DNA of 64,000 nt from Telmatospirillum sp. J64-1 (GCF_006980715.1 NZ_SBHN01000020.1:47911-111910); one strand, 5' to 3'; shown: positions 16,100 to 25,942, counted from the first letter of the stretch. Program-made: numbers and translations. Notes: generated from the sequence alone by a model not told the origin.

Positions 16100-17416
16100 A
16101 TGATACCCCGCTATTCACGCCCCGAAATGGTCCGCATCTGGGAACCGGAGAACAAGTTCCGCATCTGGTTCGAGATCGAGGCCCATGCCTGCGACGCCCA
16201 GGCCGAACTGGGAGTGATCCCGAAGGAAGCCGCCCAGGCGGTATGGCAGCGCGGCGGGGAAGTGCCCTATACGCCCGAACGCTCGCGCCGCATCGACGAG
16301 ATCGAGGCCGTCACCAAGCATGACGTCATCGCCTTCCTGACCGAACTGGCCGAACTGGTGGGGCCGGAAGCCCGCTTCGTCCACCAGGGCATGACCAGCT
16401 CGGACGTGCTGGACACCTGCCTAAACGTGCAGCTCGTCCAGGCCGCCGACCTGCTGCTGGCCGATCTTGACGAATTGCTGGCCGTCATCGAACGCCGCGC
16501 CTTCGAAACCAAGGATCTGGTCTGCATGGGCCGCAGCCACGGCATCCACGCCGAGCCGGTGACGATGGGGCTGAAATTCGCCGGCTTCCACGCCGAATTC
16601 CAGCGCAACCGCGAACGCCTGCTGGCCGCGCGCAAGGAAATCGCAACCTGCGCTATCTCGGGCGCGGTGGGCACCTTCGCCAACATCAATCCCTTCGTCG
16701 AGGAATGGGTGGCGAAGAAGATGGGCCTGGAGCCCGAGCCGATCTCGACCCAGGTCATTCCGCGCGACCGCCATGCCATGTTCTTCGCCACGCTGGGCGT
16801 GATCGCCAGCTCGATCGAACGCGCCGCCACCGAAATCCGCCATCTCCAGCGTACCGAAGTGCGCGAGGCCGAGGAATATTTCTCGCCCGGGCAGAAGGGC
16901 AGCTCGGCCATGCCGCACAAGCGCAACCCGGTGCTGACCGAGAACCTGACCGGCCTGGCCCGCATCGTGCGCAGCGCCGTGGTCCCGGCCATGGAGAATG
17001 TCGCCCTGTGGCACGAGCGCGATATCTCGCATTCCTCGGTCGAGCGCATGATCGCCCCCGATTCCACCGTCACCCTGGACTTCGCGCTGAAGCGTCTGAC
17101 CAATGTGATGGACAAGCTGGTGATCTATCCCGACGCCATCGAGCGCAACCTCAACCAGCTGGGCGGCCTGATCTTCTCGCAGCGCGTCCTGCTGGCCCTG
17201 ACCCAGGCCGGGATGAGCCGCGAGGACGCCTACAAGGCCGTGCAGCGCAACGCCATGGAAGTGTGGAACGGCAACGGCCGCTTCCTCGACCTTCTGAAGG
17301 CCGACAAGGACGTGACCGCGCTGATGAGCGACAGCCAGCTCGAAGAGATCTTCGACATGGGCTACCACACCAAGAACGTGGACACGATCTTCAAGCGCGT
17401 CTTCGGCCGCGCCTGA
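16100..17416 (+). CDS. purB: adenylosuccinate lyase
   Basis: A 438-residue fumarase/aspartase-superfamily lyase that acts twice in purine synthesis, on SAICAR and on adenylosuccinate. The superfamily signature GSSAMPHKRNP is at about residues 268-278, the catalytic region with the TSSDVLD and GRSHGIHAEP segments lies upstream. Length is normal. The ATG at 16100 is preceded by an AGGAAG ribosome site. It lies near the purC-S-Q-L genes on the same strand and has a strong terminator after it. Confidence 0.95.
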   Translation: MIPRYSRPEMVRIWEPENKFRIWFEIEAHACDAQAELGVIPKEAAQAVWQRGGEVPYTPERSRRIDEIEAVTKHDVIAFLTELAELVGPEARFVHQGMTSSDVLDTCLNVQLVQAADLLLADLDELLAVIERRAFETKDLVCMGRSHGIHAEPVTMGLKFAGFHAEFQRNRERLLAARKEIATCAISGAVGTFANINPFVEEWVAKKMGLEPEPISTQVIPRDRHAMFFATLGVIASSIERAATEIRHLQRTEVREAEEYFSPGQKGSSAMPHKRNPVLTENLTGLARIVRSAVVPAMENVALWHERDISHSSVERMIAPDSTVTLDFALKRLTNVMDKLVIYPDAIERNLNQLGGLIFSQRVLLALTQAGMSREDAYKAVQRNAMEVWNGNGRFLDLLKADKDVTALMSDSQLEEIFDMGYHTKNVDTIFKRVFGRA

Positions 17417-17432
17417 GACCGGCGAAAACAAA

Positions 17433-17459
17433 AACGGCGGCAGGTTCCCCTGCCGCCGT
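17433..17459. terminator. bidirectional terminator between purB and zeta gene
   Basis: Eleven-base stem ACGGCGGCAGG/CCTGCCGCCGT with a four-base loop, flanked by A-rich sequence on the left and T-rich on the right, so it can serve purB (+) and the DUF1476 gene (-). Confidence 0.85.
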
Positions 17460-17483
17460 TTGCGTTTCAATCCGCCTGCTTCG

Positions 17484-17819
17484 TCAACTGGCCGAGTTTT
17501 CCTCCCCCAGGATCTGCTGATGGGCCACCGCCATCAGGCGGTCCATCTCCTGGCGCAGAGCGCTTTCGCTGATGTCGAGATTGCGTTCCTGGCAATCCTT
17601 CATCACCTTGCGGATCACGTCATTGTCGCCGGGCTCCTCGAAGTCGGCCTCCACGACCGAGCGGGCATAGGCATCGGCGTCCGCACCGCTCAAGCCGAAC
17701 TTGTCGGCGAGCCAGTACCCCAGCAATTTGTCGCGACGGGCATTGATACGGAAGGCGGTTTCCATATCCAGCCGATATTTCGCTTCAAAGGCTTTTTCGC
17801 GTTCGTCGAAGGTGGTCAT
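17484..17819 (-). CDS. F1Fo-ATPase inhibitor zeta subunit (DUF1476)
   Basis: A 111-residue protein matching DUF1476, identified in Paracoccus as the zeta subunit that inhibits ATP hydrolysis by F1-ATPase. The N-terminal segment FDEREKAFEAKYRLDMETAF, the middle RRDKLLGYWLADKFGL and the C-terminal helices (NDVIRKVMKDCQER) are typical. An AGGAGGT ribosome site precedes the ATG. Its location between purB and purC is a common alphaproteobacterial arrangement. Function is inferred from the family. Confidence 0.9.
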   Translation of the reverse strand: MTTFDEREKAFEAKYRLDMETAFRINARRDKLLGYWLADKFGLSGADADAYARSVVEADFEEPGDNDVIRKVMKDCQERNLDISESALRQEMDRLMAVAHQQILGEENSAS

Positions 17820-17917
17820 GGCGCCTACCTCCTTTCTTGCTTGCAGCCCGGCCGAGCCTGAAAAGAATAAGGGACGGGAAAAGCCCTAGCCGAACCTCGT
17901 CAGACAGGATTCTACCT

Positions 17918-18658
17918 ATGTGTACAATGGTGATTTTTCGCCGCTCGGGCAATACCTGGCCGCTGCTCCTGGCCGCGAATCGGGACGAAATGTCCGGCCG
18001 CCCCTGGTTGCCCCCGGCCCGCCATTGGCCCGACCGCGATCTGGTCGCAGGCCTCGACGAACTGGCGGGCGGCACCTGGCTGGGAATGAATGATCACGGC
18101 CTGGTCGCCGCCATTCTCAACCGTACCGGTACGCTGGGTCCGGCGCCGGGCAAGCGTTCGCGCGGGGAATTGCCGCTGGAAGCCCTGGACCACAACGACG
18201 CCGTGGATGCCGCCGAGGCCTTCCTCCACCTCGCCCCCCAGGCCTATCGCCCGTTCAACATGGTGATCGCCGACAACCGCGACGCCTATTGGCTGCGTTC
18301 GGACGGGGACCGCATCACCGTGGCGGAAATTCCCGAAGGCTTTTCCATCCTCACCGCCGGCGAACTGAACGATACCGCCTGCCCCCGTATCCGAAAGTTC
18401 CTGCCGCTTTTCCAACAGGCCCAGATTCCCGATCCCGAAGGCGGCGACTGGACGGCATGGCAGCACCTGCTCTCGCAAAAAGGGTCGGAAACATCCCATG
18501 GGGCTGATGCGTTATGCATCCAAAGAGAAGACGGATACGGCACGAGTTCGAGCAGCCTGATCGCGCTGCCGGCCATGGACAGGCCCGATCTGCATCCGGT
18601 GTGGCTGTTCGCCCCCGGCAGGCCCGGCGAGGCGGCTTTCGAGCCCGTCCCTCTATGA
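17918..18658 (+). CDS. NRDE family protein (TANGO2-like)
   Basis: A 246-residue protein with the N-terminal MCTMVIF and the defining LLAANRDE motif at about residues 17-24, then [19 protein letters not shown]. Cys2 after Met suggests the N-terminal-nucleophile style fold proposed for the family. Eukaryotic TANGO2 is linked to heme and lipid handling, but the bacterial function is not settled. It is placed between the zeta and purC genes, transcribed with purC. Confidence 0.85.
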   Translation: MCTMVIFRRSGNTWPLLLAANRDEMSGRPWLPPARHWPDRDLVAGLDELAGGTWLGMNDHGLVAAILNRTGTLGPAPGKRSRGELPLEALDHNDAVDAAEAFLHLAPQAYRPFNMVIADNRDAYWLRSDGDRITVAEIPEGFSILTAGELNDTACPRIRKFLPLFQQAQIPDPEGGDWTAWQHLLSQKGSETSHGADALCIQREDGYGTSSSSLIALPAMDRPDLHPVWLFAPGRPGEAAFEPVPL

Positions 18659-18821
18659 CCATGGATGCAGGCGGAATGGTCCCGGAAGCATTGTACTTCA
18701 AGGACAAGCCTGCTATAGGAGGCCCGATTCTCGATTTTTCAGTTGGATATATTCTCGCGCGTCCCTGACCGGAATCGCTAGCTGCCAGCGACGCCCCTTC
18801 TCCTCATCGGAAGTACCAGCT

Positions 18822-19586
18822 ATGGCAAGACGCAGACAAATCTACGAAGGCAAGGCCAAGGTCCTGTTCGAAGGCCCCGAGCCGGGTACCCTCGTCCAGT
18901 ATTTCAAGGATGATGCCACCGCCTTCAACAACAAGAAGAAGGGCACCATCACCGGCAAGGGCGTGCTGAACAACCGTATCAGCGAATACCTGATGACCCG
19001 GCTGGGTGAGATCGGCATTCCGACGCATTTCGTGCGCCGCCTGAACATGCGCGAGCAGCTCGTGCGCGAAGTCGAGATCATTCCGCTGGAAGTGGTCATC
19101 CGCAATGTCGCCGCCGGCTCGCTGTCCAAGCGCTTCGGCCTGTCGGAAGGCACCGCCCTGCCCCGCTCCATCGTCGAGTACTATTTCAAGTCCGACGCGC
19201 TGGACGACCCGATGGTGTCGGAAGAACACATCACCGCCTTCGGCTGGGCGACCATCCAGGACCTGGACGAGATCATGTCCCTGGCCCTGCGCATCAACGA
19301 TTTCCTGACCGGCCTGTTCCTGGGCATCGGCATCCGCCTGGTGGACTTCAAGATCGAATTCGGCCGCCTTTACAACGGCGACGAAATGCAGATCGTGCTG
19401 GCCGACGAGATCAGCCCCGATTCCTGCCGCCTGTGGGACATGGTCACCAACGAAAAGATGGACAAGGACCGCTTCCGCCGCGACCTGGGCGGCGTCGAAG
19501 AGGCCTATCAGGAAGTCGCCCGCCGCCTGGGCATCATGCCCGAAGGCGGCCCCCGCGACATGAAGGGCCCCGCCGTCATGCAGTGA
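18822..19586 (+). CDS. purC: SAICAR synthetase
   Basis: A 254-residue phosphoribosylaminoimidazole-succinocarboxamide synthase, the purine step that joins aspartate to CAIR. Recognisable segments are [11 protein letters not shown] near the start, [30 protein letters not shown] in the centre and [10 protein letters not shown] toward the end. It is the first of purC, purS, purQ, purL, but a repeat pair and a GIY-YIG gene now separate it from purS by about 600 bases. Confidence 0.95.
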   Translation: MARRRQIYEGKAKVLFEGPEPGTLVQYFKDDATAFNNKKKGTITGKGVLNNRISEYLMTRLGEIGIPTHFVRRLNMREQLVREVEIIPLEVVIRNVAAGSLSKRFGLSEGTALPRSIVEYYFKSDALDDPMVSEEHITAFGWATIQDLDEIMSLALRINDFLTGLFLGIGIRLVDFKIEFGRLYNGDEMQIVLADEISPDSCRLWDMVTNEKMDKDRFRRDLGGVEEAYQEVARRLGIMPEGGPRDMKGPAVMQ

Positions 19587-19592
19587 GGCCTT

Positions 19593-19699
19593 CCTCATCC
19601 TTCGAGACGGGGCCTCCGGCTCCTCCTCAGGATGAGGAATGAAATGATTGAATAGCCTCACCCTGAGGAGCCCCGCCAGGGGCATCTCGAAAGGCGAGG
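19593..19699. repeat. paired palindromic repeat, copy 3
   Basis: Arms 19593-19637 and 19656-19699, near reverse complements with the TTCGAGACG and ATCTCGAA cores. It lies between purC and the GIY-YIG gene and ends 19 bases before the TTG start. Confidence 0.9.
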
Positions 19700-19718
19700 C
19701 GGGCCAAGGAAAGACCGC

Positions 19719-20048
19719 TTGAAGGCTTGGCTTTACATGCTCCGCTGCCGCGACGGCAGTTACTATGTCGGCACCACCCGCACGACACTGGAGCAGAGGC
19801 TGGCCGAGCACCGAAACAGGCATTATGGCGGCTATACCGCCAGCCGCCTTCCGGTCGAGTTGGTCTTTCAGCAGCCCTTCGACCGTATCGAGGACGCCAT
19901 TGCGGCGGAACGGCAGGTCAAGGGCTGGCGCCGGGAAAAGAAAGAGGCGCTGATCCGGAACGATTTCGAGGCATTGAAGTCGCTTTCCAGCCGCAGCGCC
20001 CCTCACCCTTCGAGACGGCCCCTTGGGCCTCCTCAGGATGAGGAATAG
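19719..20048 (+). CDS. GIY-YIG nuclease domain protein bracketed by repeats
   Basis: A 109-residue single-domain protein of the URI/YhbQ-like GIY-YIG family. YMLRCRDGSYYVGTT (residues 6-20) is the GIY-YIG core, the conserved Arg follows in LEQRLAEHR, and Glu64 in AERQVKGW is the metal-binding catalytic residue, so the active site looks intact. The start is TTG with an AAGGAAAG site. Residues from about 95 to 109 are encoded inside repeat copy 4, so the native C-terminus comes from the repeat. Members of this group often lie next to repeats in alphaproteobacteria; a role in spreading or processing the repeat is a hypothesis. Confidence 0.8.
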   Translation: MKAWLYMLRCRDGSYYVGTTRTTLEQRLAEHRNRHYGGYTASRLPVELVFQQPFDRIEDAIAAERQVKGWRREKKEALIRNDFEALKSLSSRSAPHPSRRPLGPPQDEE

Positions 20049-20108
20049 GACAGATAATTGAGTAGCCTCACCCTGAGGAGCCCCGCAGGGGCGTCTCGAA
20101 GGGTGAGG
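20001..20108. repeat. paired palindromic repeat, copy 4
   Basis: Arms 20001-20043 and 20066-20108. The left arm overlaps the last 15 codons of the GIY-YIG gene. The right arm ends about 75 bases before purS. Confidence 0.9.
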
Positions 20109-20182
20109 CGGGCCAGTGGGCGGCGCGGGTAGCGCCCCTCCTCCTCCGCAAGAGGATGAGGACTGACGAAGGAACGCAAGAA

Positions 20183-20425
20183 GTGAAAGCCAAGGTCCAT
20201 ATCACCCTCAAGAACGGCGTCCTCGACCCTCAGGGCAAGGCCGTGCAGCATGCGCTGGCCTCGCTGGGTTTCGAGGGCGTGAACGACGTCCGCCAGGGCA
20301 AGTTCATTGAGCTGGACATCAACGAGACCGACCGCGCCAAGGCCAAGGAACAGGTCGAGGCCATGTGCCGCACCCTGCTGGCCAACACGGTCATCGAGAA
20401 CTACACGGTCGAACTGGCCGATTGA
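20183..20425 (+). CDS. purS: FGAM synthase subunit PurS
   Basis: An 80-residue subunit of the three-part formylglycinamidine ribonucleotide synthase (PurS, PurQ, PurL). It starts at GTG with [20 protein letters not shown], and shows the family core [20 protein letters not shown]. The GTG at 20183 gives the normal length; an ATG at 20156 would add nine residues from repeat-derived sequence. It precedes purQ by about 86 bases that hold a GC hairpin. Confidence 0.92.
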   Translation: MKAKVHITLKNGVLDPQGKAVQHALASLGFEGVNDVRQGKFIELDINETDRAKAKEQVEAMCRTLLANTVIENYTVELAD

Positions 20426-20511
20426 CGGAAACCGGGGACGCCAAGCGCGTCCCTTTGCCGTCCAGAGGGGGTGCCGCCCCCTCTCTTGCTTCTCCAGGGA
20501 AGGGTCCGACT

Positions 20512-21174
20512 TTGAAAGCCGCCGTCATCGTTTTTCCCGGGTCCAATTGCGACCGCGACGTTGCCGTGGCGCTGAAGGCCAGCATGGGGCATATGCCGCT
20601 CATGGTCTGGCATCGCGACACCGAACTGCCGCTGCTCGACCTCATCGTCGTGCCGGGCGGTTTCTCTTATGGCGATTACCTGCGCTCGGGCGCCATGGCC
20701 GCCCATTCGCCGATCATGCGCGAGGTCAAGACCCGCGCCGAGCAGGGCGTGCCGGTGCTGGGCATCTGCAACGGCTTCCAGATCCTGACCGAGGCCGGTC
20801 TGCTGCCGGGCGCCCTGATGCGCAATGCCGGGCTGAAATTCATCTGCCGGGATGTCGGCCTGACGGTCGAGCATTCGGACAGCATCTTCACCGCGAAATA
20901 CGAAGCCGGCCAGTCCCTGCGCATTCCGGTGGCCCATCACGACGGCAATTACTTCGCCGATGAAGAGACGTTGAACCGGATCGAGGGCAACGGCCAAGTG
21001 GCCTTCCGCTATGCGGAAAACATCAACGGCTCGGCGCGCAACATCGCCGGCGTCTACAACGAAAAGCGCAATGTCCTGGGCATGATGCCCCATCCCGAGC
21101 GTCTGGCCGATCCGGAACTGGGCGGCACCGACGGCAAGCCGATGTTCGATGCGCTGGTGGAGGCCCTGTCGTGA
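20512..21174 (+). CDS. purQ: FGAM synthase subunit PurQ (glutaminase)
   Basis: A 220-residue class I glutamine amidotransferase subunit that supplies ammonia to PurL. It starts with TTG at [18 protein letters not shown], preceded by an AGGGAAGG site. The catalytic Cys is in [17 protein letters not shown] (near residue 86) and the His-Glu pair in [11 protein letters not shown] near the C-terminus. Its TGA overlaps the GTG start of purL by four bases, so the two are translationally coupled. Confidence 0.93.
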   Translation: MKAAVIVFPGSNCDRDVAVALKASMGHMPLMVWHRDTELPLLDLIVVPGGFSYGDYLRSGAMAAHSPIMREVKTRAEQGVPVLGICNGFQILTEAGLLPGALMRNAGLKFICRDVGLTVEHSDSIFTAKYEAGQSLRIPVAHHDGNYFADEETLNRIEGNGQVAFRYAENINGSARNIAGVYNEKRNVLGMMPHPERLADPELGGTDGKPMFDALVEALS

Positions 21175-23369
21175 CCCAGATCACCCCTGAAATCGTCGCC
21201 CAGCACGGCCTCAAGCCCGAGGAATACGAGCTGGTCCTCCAGATCATGGGCCGCGAGCCCAATTTGACCGAGCTTGGCATCTTCTCGGTCATGTGGTCCG
21301 AGCATTGCTCGTATAAATCCTCGAAGAAGTGGCTGAAGACCCTGCCGACCGAGGCCCCCTGGGTCATCTGCGGCCCCGGCGAGAATGCCGGCGTGGTCGA
21401 TATCGGCGACGGCCAGGCCGCCATCTTCAAGATGGAAAGCCACAACCACCCCAGCTATATCGAGCCCTATCAGGGCGCGGCCACGGGTGTCGGCGGCATC
21501 CTGCGCGACGTCTTCACCATGGGCGCCCGTCCGGTCGCCAATGTGAACGCCCTGCGCTTCGGCGAGCCCTCGCATCCCAAGACGCGCCATCTGGTGGCGG
21601 GCGTGGTGGCCGGGATCGGCGGCTACGGCAATTGCGTGGGCGTGCCCACCATCGCCGGCCAGACCTCGTTCCACAGCTCCTATAACGGCAACATCCTGGT
21701 CAACGCCATGACCGTGGGCCTGGCCGAGAAGGACAACATCTTCTATTCCGCCGCCGCCGGTGTCGGCAACGCGGTGGTCTATTTCGGCTCGAAGACCGGC
21801 CGCGACGGCATCCATGGCGCGACCATGGCCTCGGCGGAATTCTCCGAGGATGCGGAAGAGAAGCGCCCGACCGTCCAGGTCGGCGACCCCTTCACCGAAA
21901 AGCTGCTGATCGAAGCCTGCCTGGAATTGATGGCGACCGACGCCATCGTCGCCATCCAGGACATGGGCGCCGCCGGCCTGACCTCGTCCTCCTTCGAGAT
22001 GGCCTCGAAGGGCGGCCTGGGCATCGAGATGGACCTGGACAAGGTGCCGATGCGCGAGGAAGGCATGAGCGCCTACGAGATCATGCTGTCCGAGTCCCAG
22101 GAGCGCATGCTCATGGTCCTGAAGCCCGGCCGCGAGGAAATCGCCCGGCGCATCATGGAAAAGTGGGAACTGGACTTCGCCATCGTCGGTCGCCTGACCG
22201 AGACCGGCCGCATGGTGCTGCGCCGCCACGGCGAGATCGTGGCCGACCTGCCCATCGACCCGCTGGCCAAGGCCGCGCCGGAATATGACCGCCCCTGGGT
22301 GCCGTCGACGAAGCGCCCTGTGGTCAAGACCGAGGACGTGCCCGCCAAGCCGGTGGACGAAGCCCTGAAGACCCTGATCGGCTGCCCCGACCTCGCCTCG
22401 AAGCGCTGGATCTGGGAACAATACGACCACATGGTCATGGGCGACACCACCCATCGCCCCGGCGGCGATGCCGGTGTGGTCCGCGTGCACGGCACCCGCA
22501 AGGCCCTGGCCGTCACCACCGATTGCACCCCGCGCTATGTCCTGGCCGATCCGCAGGAAGGCGGCCGCCAGGCCGTGGCCGAGGCCTACCGCAATCTTTG
22601 CGCCGTCGGTGCCCGCCCGCTGGCCGTCACCGACAACCTGAATTTCGGCAATCCCGAAAAGCCGGAAATCATGGGCCAGATCGTCGAGGCCATCCGCGGC
22701 ATGGGCCAGGCCTGCGAGGACCTGGACTTCCCCGTCGTCTCGGGCAACGTCTCGCTTTATAACGAGACCAACGGCCAGCCCATCGACCCGACTCCCCAGA
22801 TCGGCGCCCTGGGCCTGATCGAGGACATCTCCAAGTCCACCTCTCTGCCCTTCAAAAAGGCCGGCCAGGTCATCATCAAGATCGGCGAGACCAAGGGATG
22901 GCTGGGCGCGTCGCTCTATCTGCGCGAAGTCTGCGGCCGCGAGGAAGGCGCCCCGCCGCCGGTCGCCCTGCACCGCGAACGCCGCGCCGGCGAATTCGTC
23001 CGCGAGCAGATCCAGGCCGGCATCGTGACCGCCTGCCATGACGTCTCGGATGGCGGCATCCTGGTCGCCGTCGCGGAAATGGCCATGGCTTCGGGCATCG
23101 GCGCCAAGCTGCACGCCCCGGCCACCCTTCCCGCCCATGCCTGGGCCTTCGGCGAGGACCAGGGCCGCTACATCCTGACGGTAGAGGAATCCGACGCCGC
23201 CGCCCTGATGGAAGCCGCCCAGGAATACGACCTGAGCGTCCGCATCATCGGCACCACCGGCGGCGATAGCGTCGAACTGGACGGTGTCGGCGTTGCCGTC
23301 TCGGAACTGCGCAAGATCAACGAAGGCTGGATGCCCCAGTATATGGGCGCCACCGAGATCGTCGCGTAA
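21171..23369 (+). CDS. purL: FGAM synthase large subunit PurL
   Basis: A 732-residue small-type PurL that uses ATP and ammonia to convert FGAR to FGAM. Visible are the ATP-binding-like [20 protein letters not shown] near residue 85, then [16 protein letters not shown] and [19 protein letters not shown] segments, and the second half with [20 protein letters not shown]. It starts at GTG overlapping purQ. In many alphaproteobacteria bolA and grxD follow directly; here about 5 kb of other genes intervene. Confidence 0.95.
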   Translation: MTQITPEIVAQHGLKPEEYELVLQIMGREPNLTELGIFSVMWSEHCSYKSSKKWLKTLPTEAPWVICGPGENAGVVDIGDGQAAIFKMESHNHPSYIEPYQGAATGVGGILRDVFTMGARPVANVNALRFGEPSHPKTRHLVAGVVAGIGGYGNCVGVPTIAGQTSFHSSYNGNILVNAMTVGLAEKDNIFYSAAAGVGNAVVYFGSKTGRDGIHGATMASAEFSEDAEEKRPTVQVGDPFTEKLLIEACLELMATDAIVAIQDMGAAGLTSSSFEMASKGGLGIEMDLDKVPMREEGMSAYEIMLSESQERMLMVLKPGREEIARRIMEKWELDFAIVGRLTETGRMVLRRHGEIVADLPIDPLAKAAPEYDRPWVPSTKRPVVKTEDVPAKPVDEALKTLIGCPDLASKRWIWEQYDHMVMGDTTHRPGGDAGVVRVHGTRKALAVTTDCTPRYVLADPQEGGRQAVAEAYRNLCAVGARPLAVTDNLNFGNPEKPEIMGQIVEAIRGMGQACEDLDFPVVSGNVSLYNETNGQPIDPTPQIGALGLIEDISKSTSLPFKKAGQVIIKIGETKGWLGASLYLREVCGREEGAPPPVALHRERRAGEFVREQIQAGIVTACHDVSDGGILVAVAEMAMASGIGAKLHAPATLPAHAWAFGEDQGRYILTVEESDAAALMEAAQEYDLSVRIIGTTGGDSVELDGVGVAVSELRKINEGWMPQYMGATEIVA

Positions 23370-23398
23370 AAAAGTTGGACGTTGCCTGAGCGCCGGTC

Positions 23399-23500
23399 CA
23401 TGCTTCGAGACGCTGCTTCGCAGCTCCTCAGCATGAGGGTTATTAAGGTTTCGAAATAGCCTCACCCTGAGGAGGCCCGCAGGGCCGTCTCGAAGGGTGG
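23399..23500. repeat. paired palindromic repeat, copy 5
   Basis: Arms about 23399-23438 (ATGCTTCGAGACGCTGCTTC) and 23460-23500 (ending GGCCGTCTCGAAGGGTGG). It starts 29 bases after the purL stop. Confidence 0.88.
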
Positions 23501-23590
23501 ACCGGCCAAAGGCTGTTCAGCTTACTTCTTCGCAGGGCTCCGCCCTGCACCCGCCAAGGGCCTCGGCCCTTGGAACCCGTTGTTCTTATT

Positions 23591-23673
23591 CGTCATTCCC
23601 GCGCAAGCGGGAATCCATGCCGCCACGATCTCTTCCGGTCCTGACATGGGCTCCCGCTTCCGCGGGAGCGACG
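23591..23673. repeat. inverted pair of CGTCATTCCCGCG repeat units
   Basis: Units 23591-23619 and 23645-23673, each a short hairpin (TTCCCGCGCAAGCGGGAA and CTCCCGCTTCCGCGGGAG), arranged in opposite orientation around a 25-base spacer. The same pair occurs inside the MITE-like element at 13997-14172. Confidence 0.82.
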
Positions 23674-23737
23674 AACGAAGACACAGGATCAAAAGGGCCA
23701 AGCCTCTTTGCAGGTCTGGGCGGAGCCCGGAAATTTC

Positions 23738-23769
23738 GCCGCCGGTGCCTGTGGCATCGGCGGCTTTTT
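23738..23769 (+). terminator. rho-independent terminator before VF530 gene
   Basis: Stem GCCGCCG/CGGCGGC with a loop of about 13 bases, followed by TTTTTC. It could end read-through from the purL operon. Confidence 0.7.
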
Positions 23770-23811
23770 CTTTGCTTTGAGCCACGAACCCGAGCCCTGT
23801 ATGCTGCCCCC

Positions 23812-24045
23812 ATGTCTCAGCACCAACCGAACAATCCTTTGCACGGCATCACCCTGGAAATGGTCCTGACCAGGATGGTCGAGCGCTATGGCTGGAGCCA
23901 ATTGGGCCGGATGATCCCGATCCAGTGCTTCCGCAACGATCCCAGCATCAAGTCGAGCCTGAAATTCCTGAGGCAGACGCCTTGGGCCCGCCAGAAGCTG
24001 GAGGAGCTGTATCTCTCGACACCCGATAAGCCGCCCAGGAAATAG
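23812..24045 (+). CDS. VF530 family DNA-binding protein (DUF2132)
   Basis: A 77-residue protein matching the VF530/DUF2132 family: [20 protein letters not shown] then [20 protein letters not shown] and [15 protein letters not shown]. The fold is a small helical domain proposed to bind DNA; no biological role is established. It sits alone upstream of the RHH regulator. Confidence 0.9.
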   Translation: MSQHQPNNPLHGITLEMVLTRMVERYGWSQLGRMIPIQCFRNDPSIKSSLKFLRQTPWARQKLEELYLSTPDKPPRK

Positions 24046-24135
24046 CGGCGGCTGAGAAAAAATCCGCGCACTGATATTTTTTTCGCTGGACCCGATTGGG
24101 TCCAGTCCTTGACGCCTGCCTGCAGCACCCTATTT

Positions 24136-24153
24136 ACCATCCACATGGATGGT
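24136..24153. promoter_or_regulatory. palindromic operator upstream of RHH regulator
   Basis: Perfect 8-base inverted arms ACCATCCA and TGGATGGT around CA, 18 bases upstream of the regulator start. This is a plausible autoregulatory site for the ribbon-helix-helix protein encoded just downstream. Confidence 0.6.
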
Positions 24154-24170
24154 GTAAGGATGGCAGATAG

Positions 24171-24590
24171 ATGGCGAAACCCCCAAGCGACCCCAAACCC
24201 AAACAAGCCGACAGCGAGAAGATCACCATCAATCTCGGCTATGTCGATCTTGGCCATATCGATCTGATCGTGCAGGAAGGCTTCTACTCCAACCGCACGG
24301 ACTTCATCCGCACCGCCATCCGCAATCAGGTCGAACGCCATGCCGACGTGGTGCGCCAGGCCGTGACGCGCAAAAGCGTCGACCTCGGCCTGCGCCATTA
24401 CAGCCGCGCCGATCTGGAAGCGGCACGGGATGCGGGAGAAATGCTCCAGATCCGCGTCCTGGGACTTGCCACCATCGCACGGGACGTCACGCCCGACCTC
24501 GCCCGCGCCACCATTGCCTCGGTGACCGTGCTGGGCGCGCTGCATGCCAGCGCCGAGGTCAAGGCAGCTCTTGCAGACCGCATGCACTGA
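24171..24590 (+). CDS. CopG/Arc-type ribbon-helix-helix regulator
   Basis: A 139-residue protein whose region ITINLGYVDLGHIDLIVQEG then FYSNRTDFIRTAIRNQVERH has the strand-helix-helix pattern of ribbon-helix-helix regulators. A C-terminal region (about 75-139) of unknown role contains a segment like RVLGLATIARDV. The gene is followed 97 bases later by a PHB depolymerase, a pairing seen in PHA-accumulating alphaproteobacteria. A perfect palindrome lies in its promoter. Regulation of depolymerase is inferred from adjacency. Confidence 0.82.
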   Translation: MAKPPSDPKPKQADSEKITINLGYVDLGHIDLIVQEGFYSNRTDFIRTAIRNQVERHADVVRQAVTRKSVDLGLRHYSRADLEAARDAGEMLQIRVLGLATIARDVTPDLARATIASVTVLGALHASAEVKAALADRMH

Positions 24591-24687
24591 CGGCACCTTG
24601 CCGCCATTTTTTTGATGAGACACCTTTTTTGATGAGACAGGGCCGCGCCTTCTCTTGGCCTGTTTCCGAGCACAGGAAACCAGCGAC

Positions 24688-25869
24688 ATGAACCACCATG
24701 ACATGGAGGAGGCAACCCGCCTCACCCGCGCAGGCCGCCTCGCCGAAGCAACGGCCCTGATCCAGCGCCTGCTGAGCGGCCACAAGCCCGATGCCGCGCC
24801 GGATCATGAGCCCGCAGGTTCCTATACTGTAATCGAGGGCGAAGCCCGCCGGGTCGAGGAGTCCGGAACAGAGGAAGCGCCTTTTTCCCGGTCCAGCATG
24901 AAAGAGGCCCTGCACGGCCTCAAGGCCCGTTTCGCGCCGAAGGGCGCAGGACAGTGGGCCGAGAGATTTTCCCAGCCCAAGCCAATCCATGCCCCACCCC
25001 CGCCCGATGGCGCCTCTTTCGTCACCAAGACCTATAGCTCTGCGGCGGGAACGCGCGAATACAAGCTCTATACCCCCGCCGGTCGCGCCGGACAGAGGCT
25101 CCCGCTGGTGGTGATGCTGCATGGCTGCACCCAATCCCCTGATGACTTCGCCGCAGGGACGGGCATGAACGAACTGGCCGAGGAACAAGGCTTCTTCGTC
25201 GCCTATCCGGCCCAGCCCCCATCGGCCAATCCCTCGAAATGCTGGAACTGGTTCGATCCCCAGAACCAGGGACGCGACAAAGGCGAGGCCGCGCTGATTG
25301 CCGGACTGACTCGCCAGATCATGAAAGACCACGCGGTCGATCCCAGCCGCATCTATATCGCGGGCCTGTCGGCCGGCGGCGCAGCGGCCGCCATCATGGG
25401 CGCGACCTATCCGGACCTCTATGCCGCGATCGGCGTTCATTCCGGCCTCGCCTGCGGCGCCGCCCGCGACATCCCCTCCGCCTTCACCGCCATGCGCATG
25501 GGCGGAGCCCCGGCCTTGAGCGGCAGCGGGAAAACCGTGCCCACCATCGTCTTCCATGGCGACCAGGACAATACCGTTCACCTGCGCAACGGCGAACACA
25601 TCGTCGCCCAAGCCAAAACCGCAAACCCTCAGGCTGAAACAACTATGTTGCGCGGGCAGGTGAGCGGCGGCCATGCCTATAGCCGCATCCTCCACACCGC
25701 CCCCTCAGGGCAAGTCATCTGCGAGCAATGGACCATCCACGGTGCCGGCCATGCCTGGTCCGGAGGCAAGACAGCCGGGTCCTATACCGATCCCAAAGGA
25801 CCGGATGCCACCCGCGAAATGCTGCGCTTCTTCATGGAACACCGAACCATGGGCAAGCCGGTATCGTAA
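24688..25869 (+). CDS. PHB depolymerase family esterase
   Basis: A 393-residue alpha/beta hydrolase of the extracellular-type short-chain polyhydroxyalkanoate depolymerase/LpqC family. The segment LTRAGRLAEATALIQRLL near the N-terminus is typical of this subgroup. The catalytic triad is visible: Ser in GLSAGGAA near residue 227, Asp in GDQDNTV near 291, His in GAGHAWSGG near 354; LMLHGCTQ-like oxyanion region is VVMLHGCTQSPDDFA. No classical signal peptide is seen, so intracellular action or another export route is possible. It should hydrolyse polyhydroxybutyrate or short esters. ATG at 24688 follows an AGGAAACC region. Confidence 0.85.
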   Translation: MNHHDMEEATRLTRAGRLAEATALIQRLLSGHKPDAAPDHEPAGSYTVIEGEARRVEESGTEEAPFSRSSMKEALHGLKARFAPKGAGQWAERFSQPKPIHAPPPPDGASFVTKTYSSAAGTREYKLYTPAGRAGQRLPLVVMLHGCTQSPDDFAAGTGMNELAEEQGFFVAYPAQPPSANPSKCWNWFDPQNQGRDKGEAALIAGLTRQIMKDHAVDPSRIYIAGLSAGGAAAAIMGATYPDLYAAIGVHSGLACGAARDIPSAFTAMRMGGAPALSGSGKTVPTIVFHGDQDNTVHLRNGEHIVAQAKTANPQAETTMLRGQVSGGHAYSRILHTAPSGQVICEQWTIHGAGHAWSGGKTAGSYTDPKGPDATREMLRFFMEHRTMGKPVS

Positions 25870-25942
25870 TATCCTTTTTCTTGAGTTCCGCCCAAACCCG
25901 CCAGGAGGCTCCTGCCTCCTGGCGGCCAAAAAGAGAGGGAAG

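Larger units (their letters stand above)
23370..23811. other. repeat-rich spacer between purL and VF530 gene
   Basis: A 442-base spacer with no supported gene. It holds palindromic repeat copy 5, a GC-rich segment of the GGGCTCCGCCCTGCACCCGC type, a paired CGTCATTCCCGCG unit, and a terminator. It marks the left border of the block that separates purL from bolA. Confidence 0.7.

Noticed and set aside
19593..20108. CRISPR-like array from the repeated arms
   Set aside because: Arms are inverted, not direct, repeats of about 40 bases with one short spacer each; there are no regularly spaced unique spacers and no cas genes.
21054..23465. 803-residue frame opposite purL
   Set aside because: Antisense shadow of purL with Gly/His/Asp-rich sequence; it also runs through repeat copy 5.
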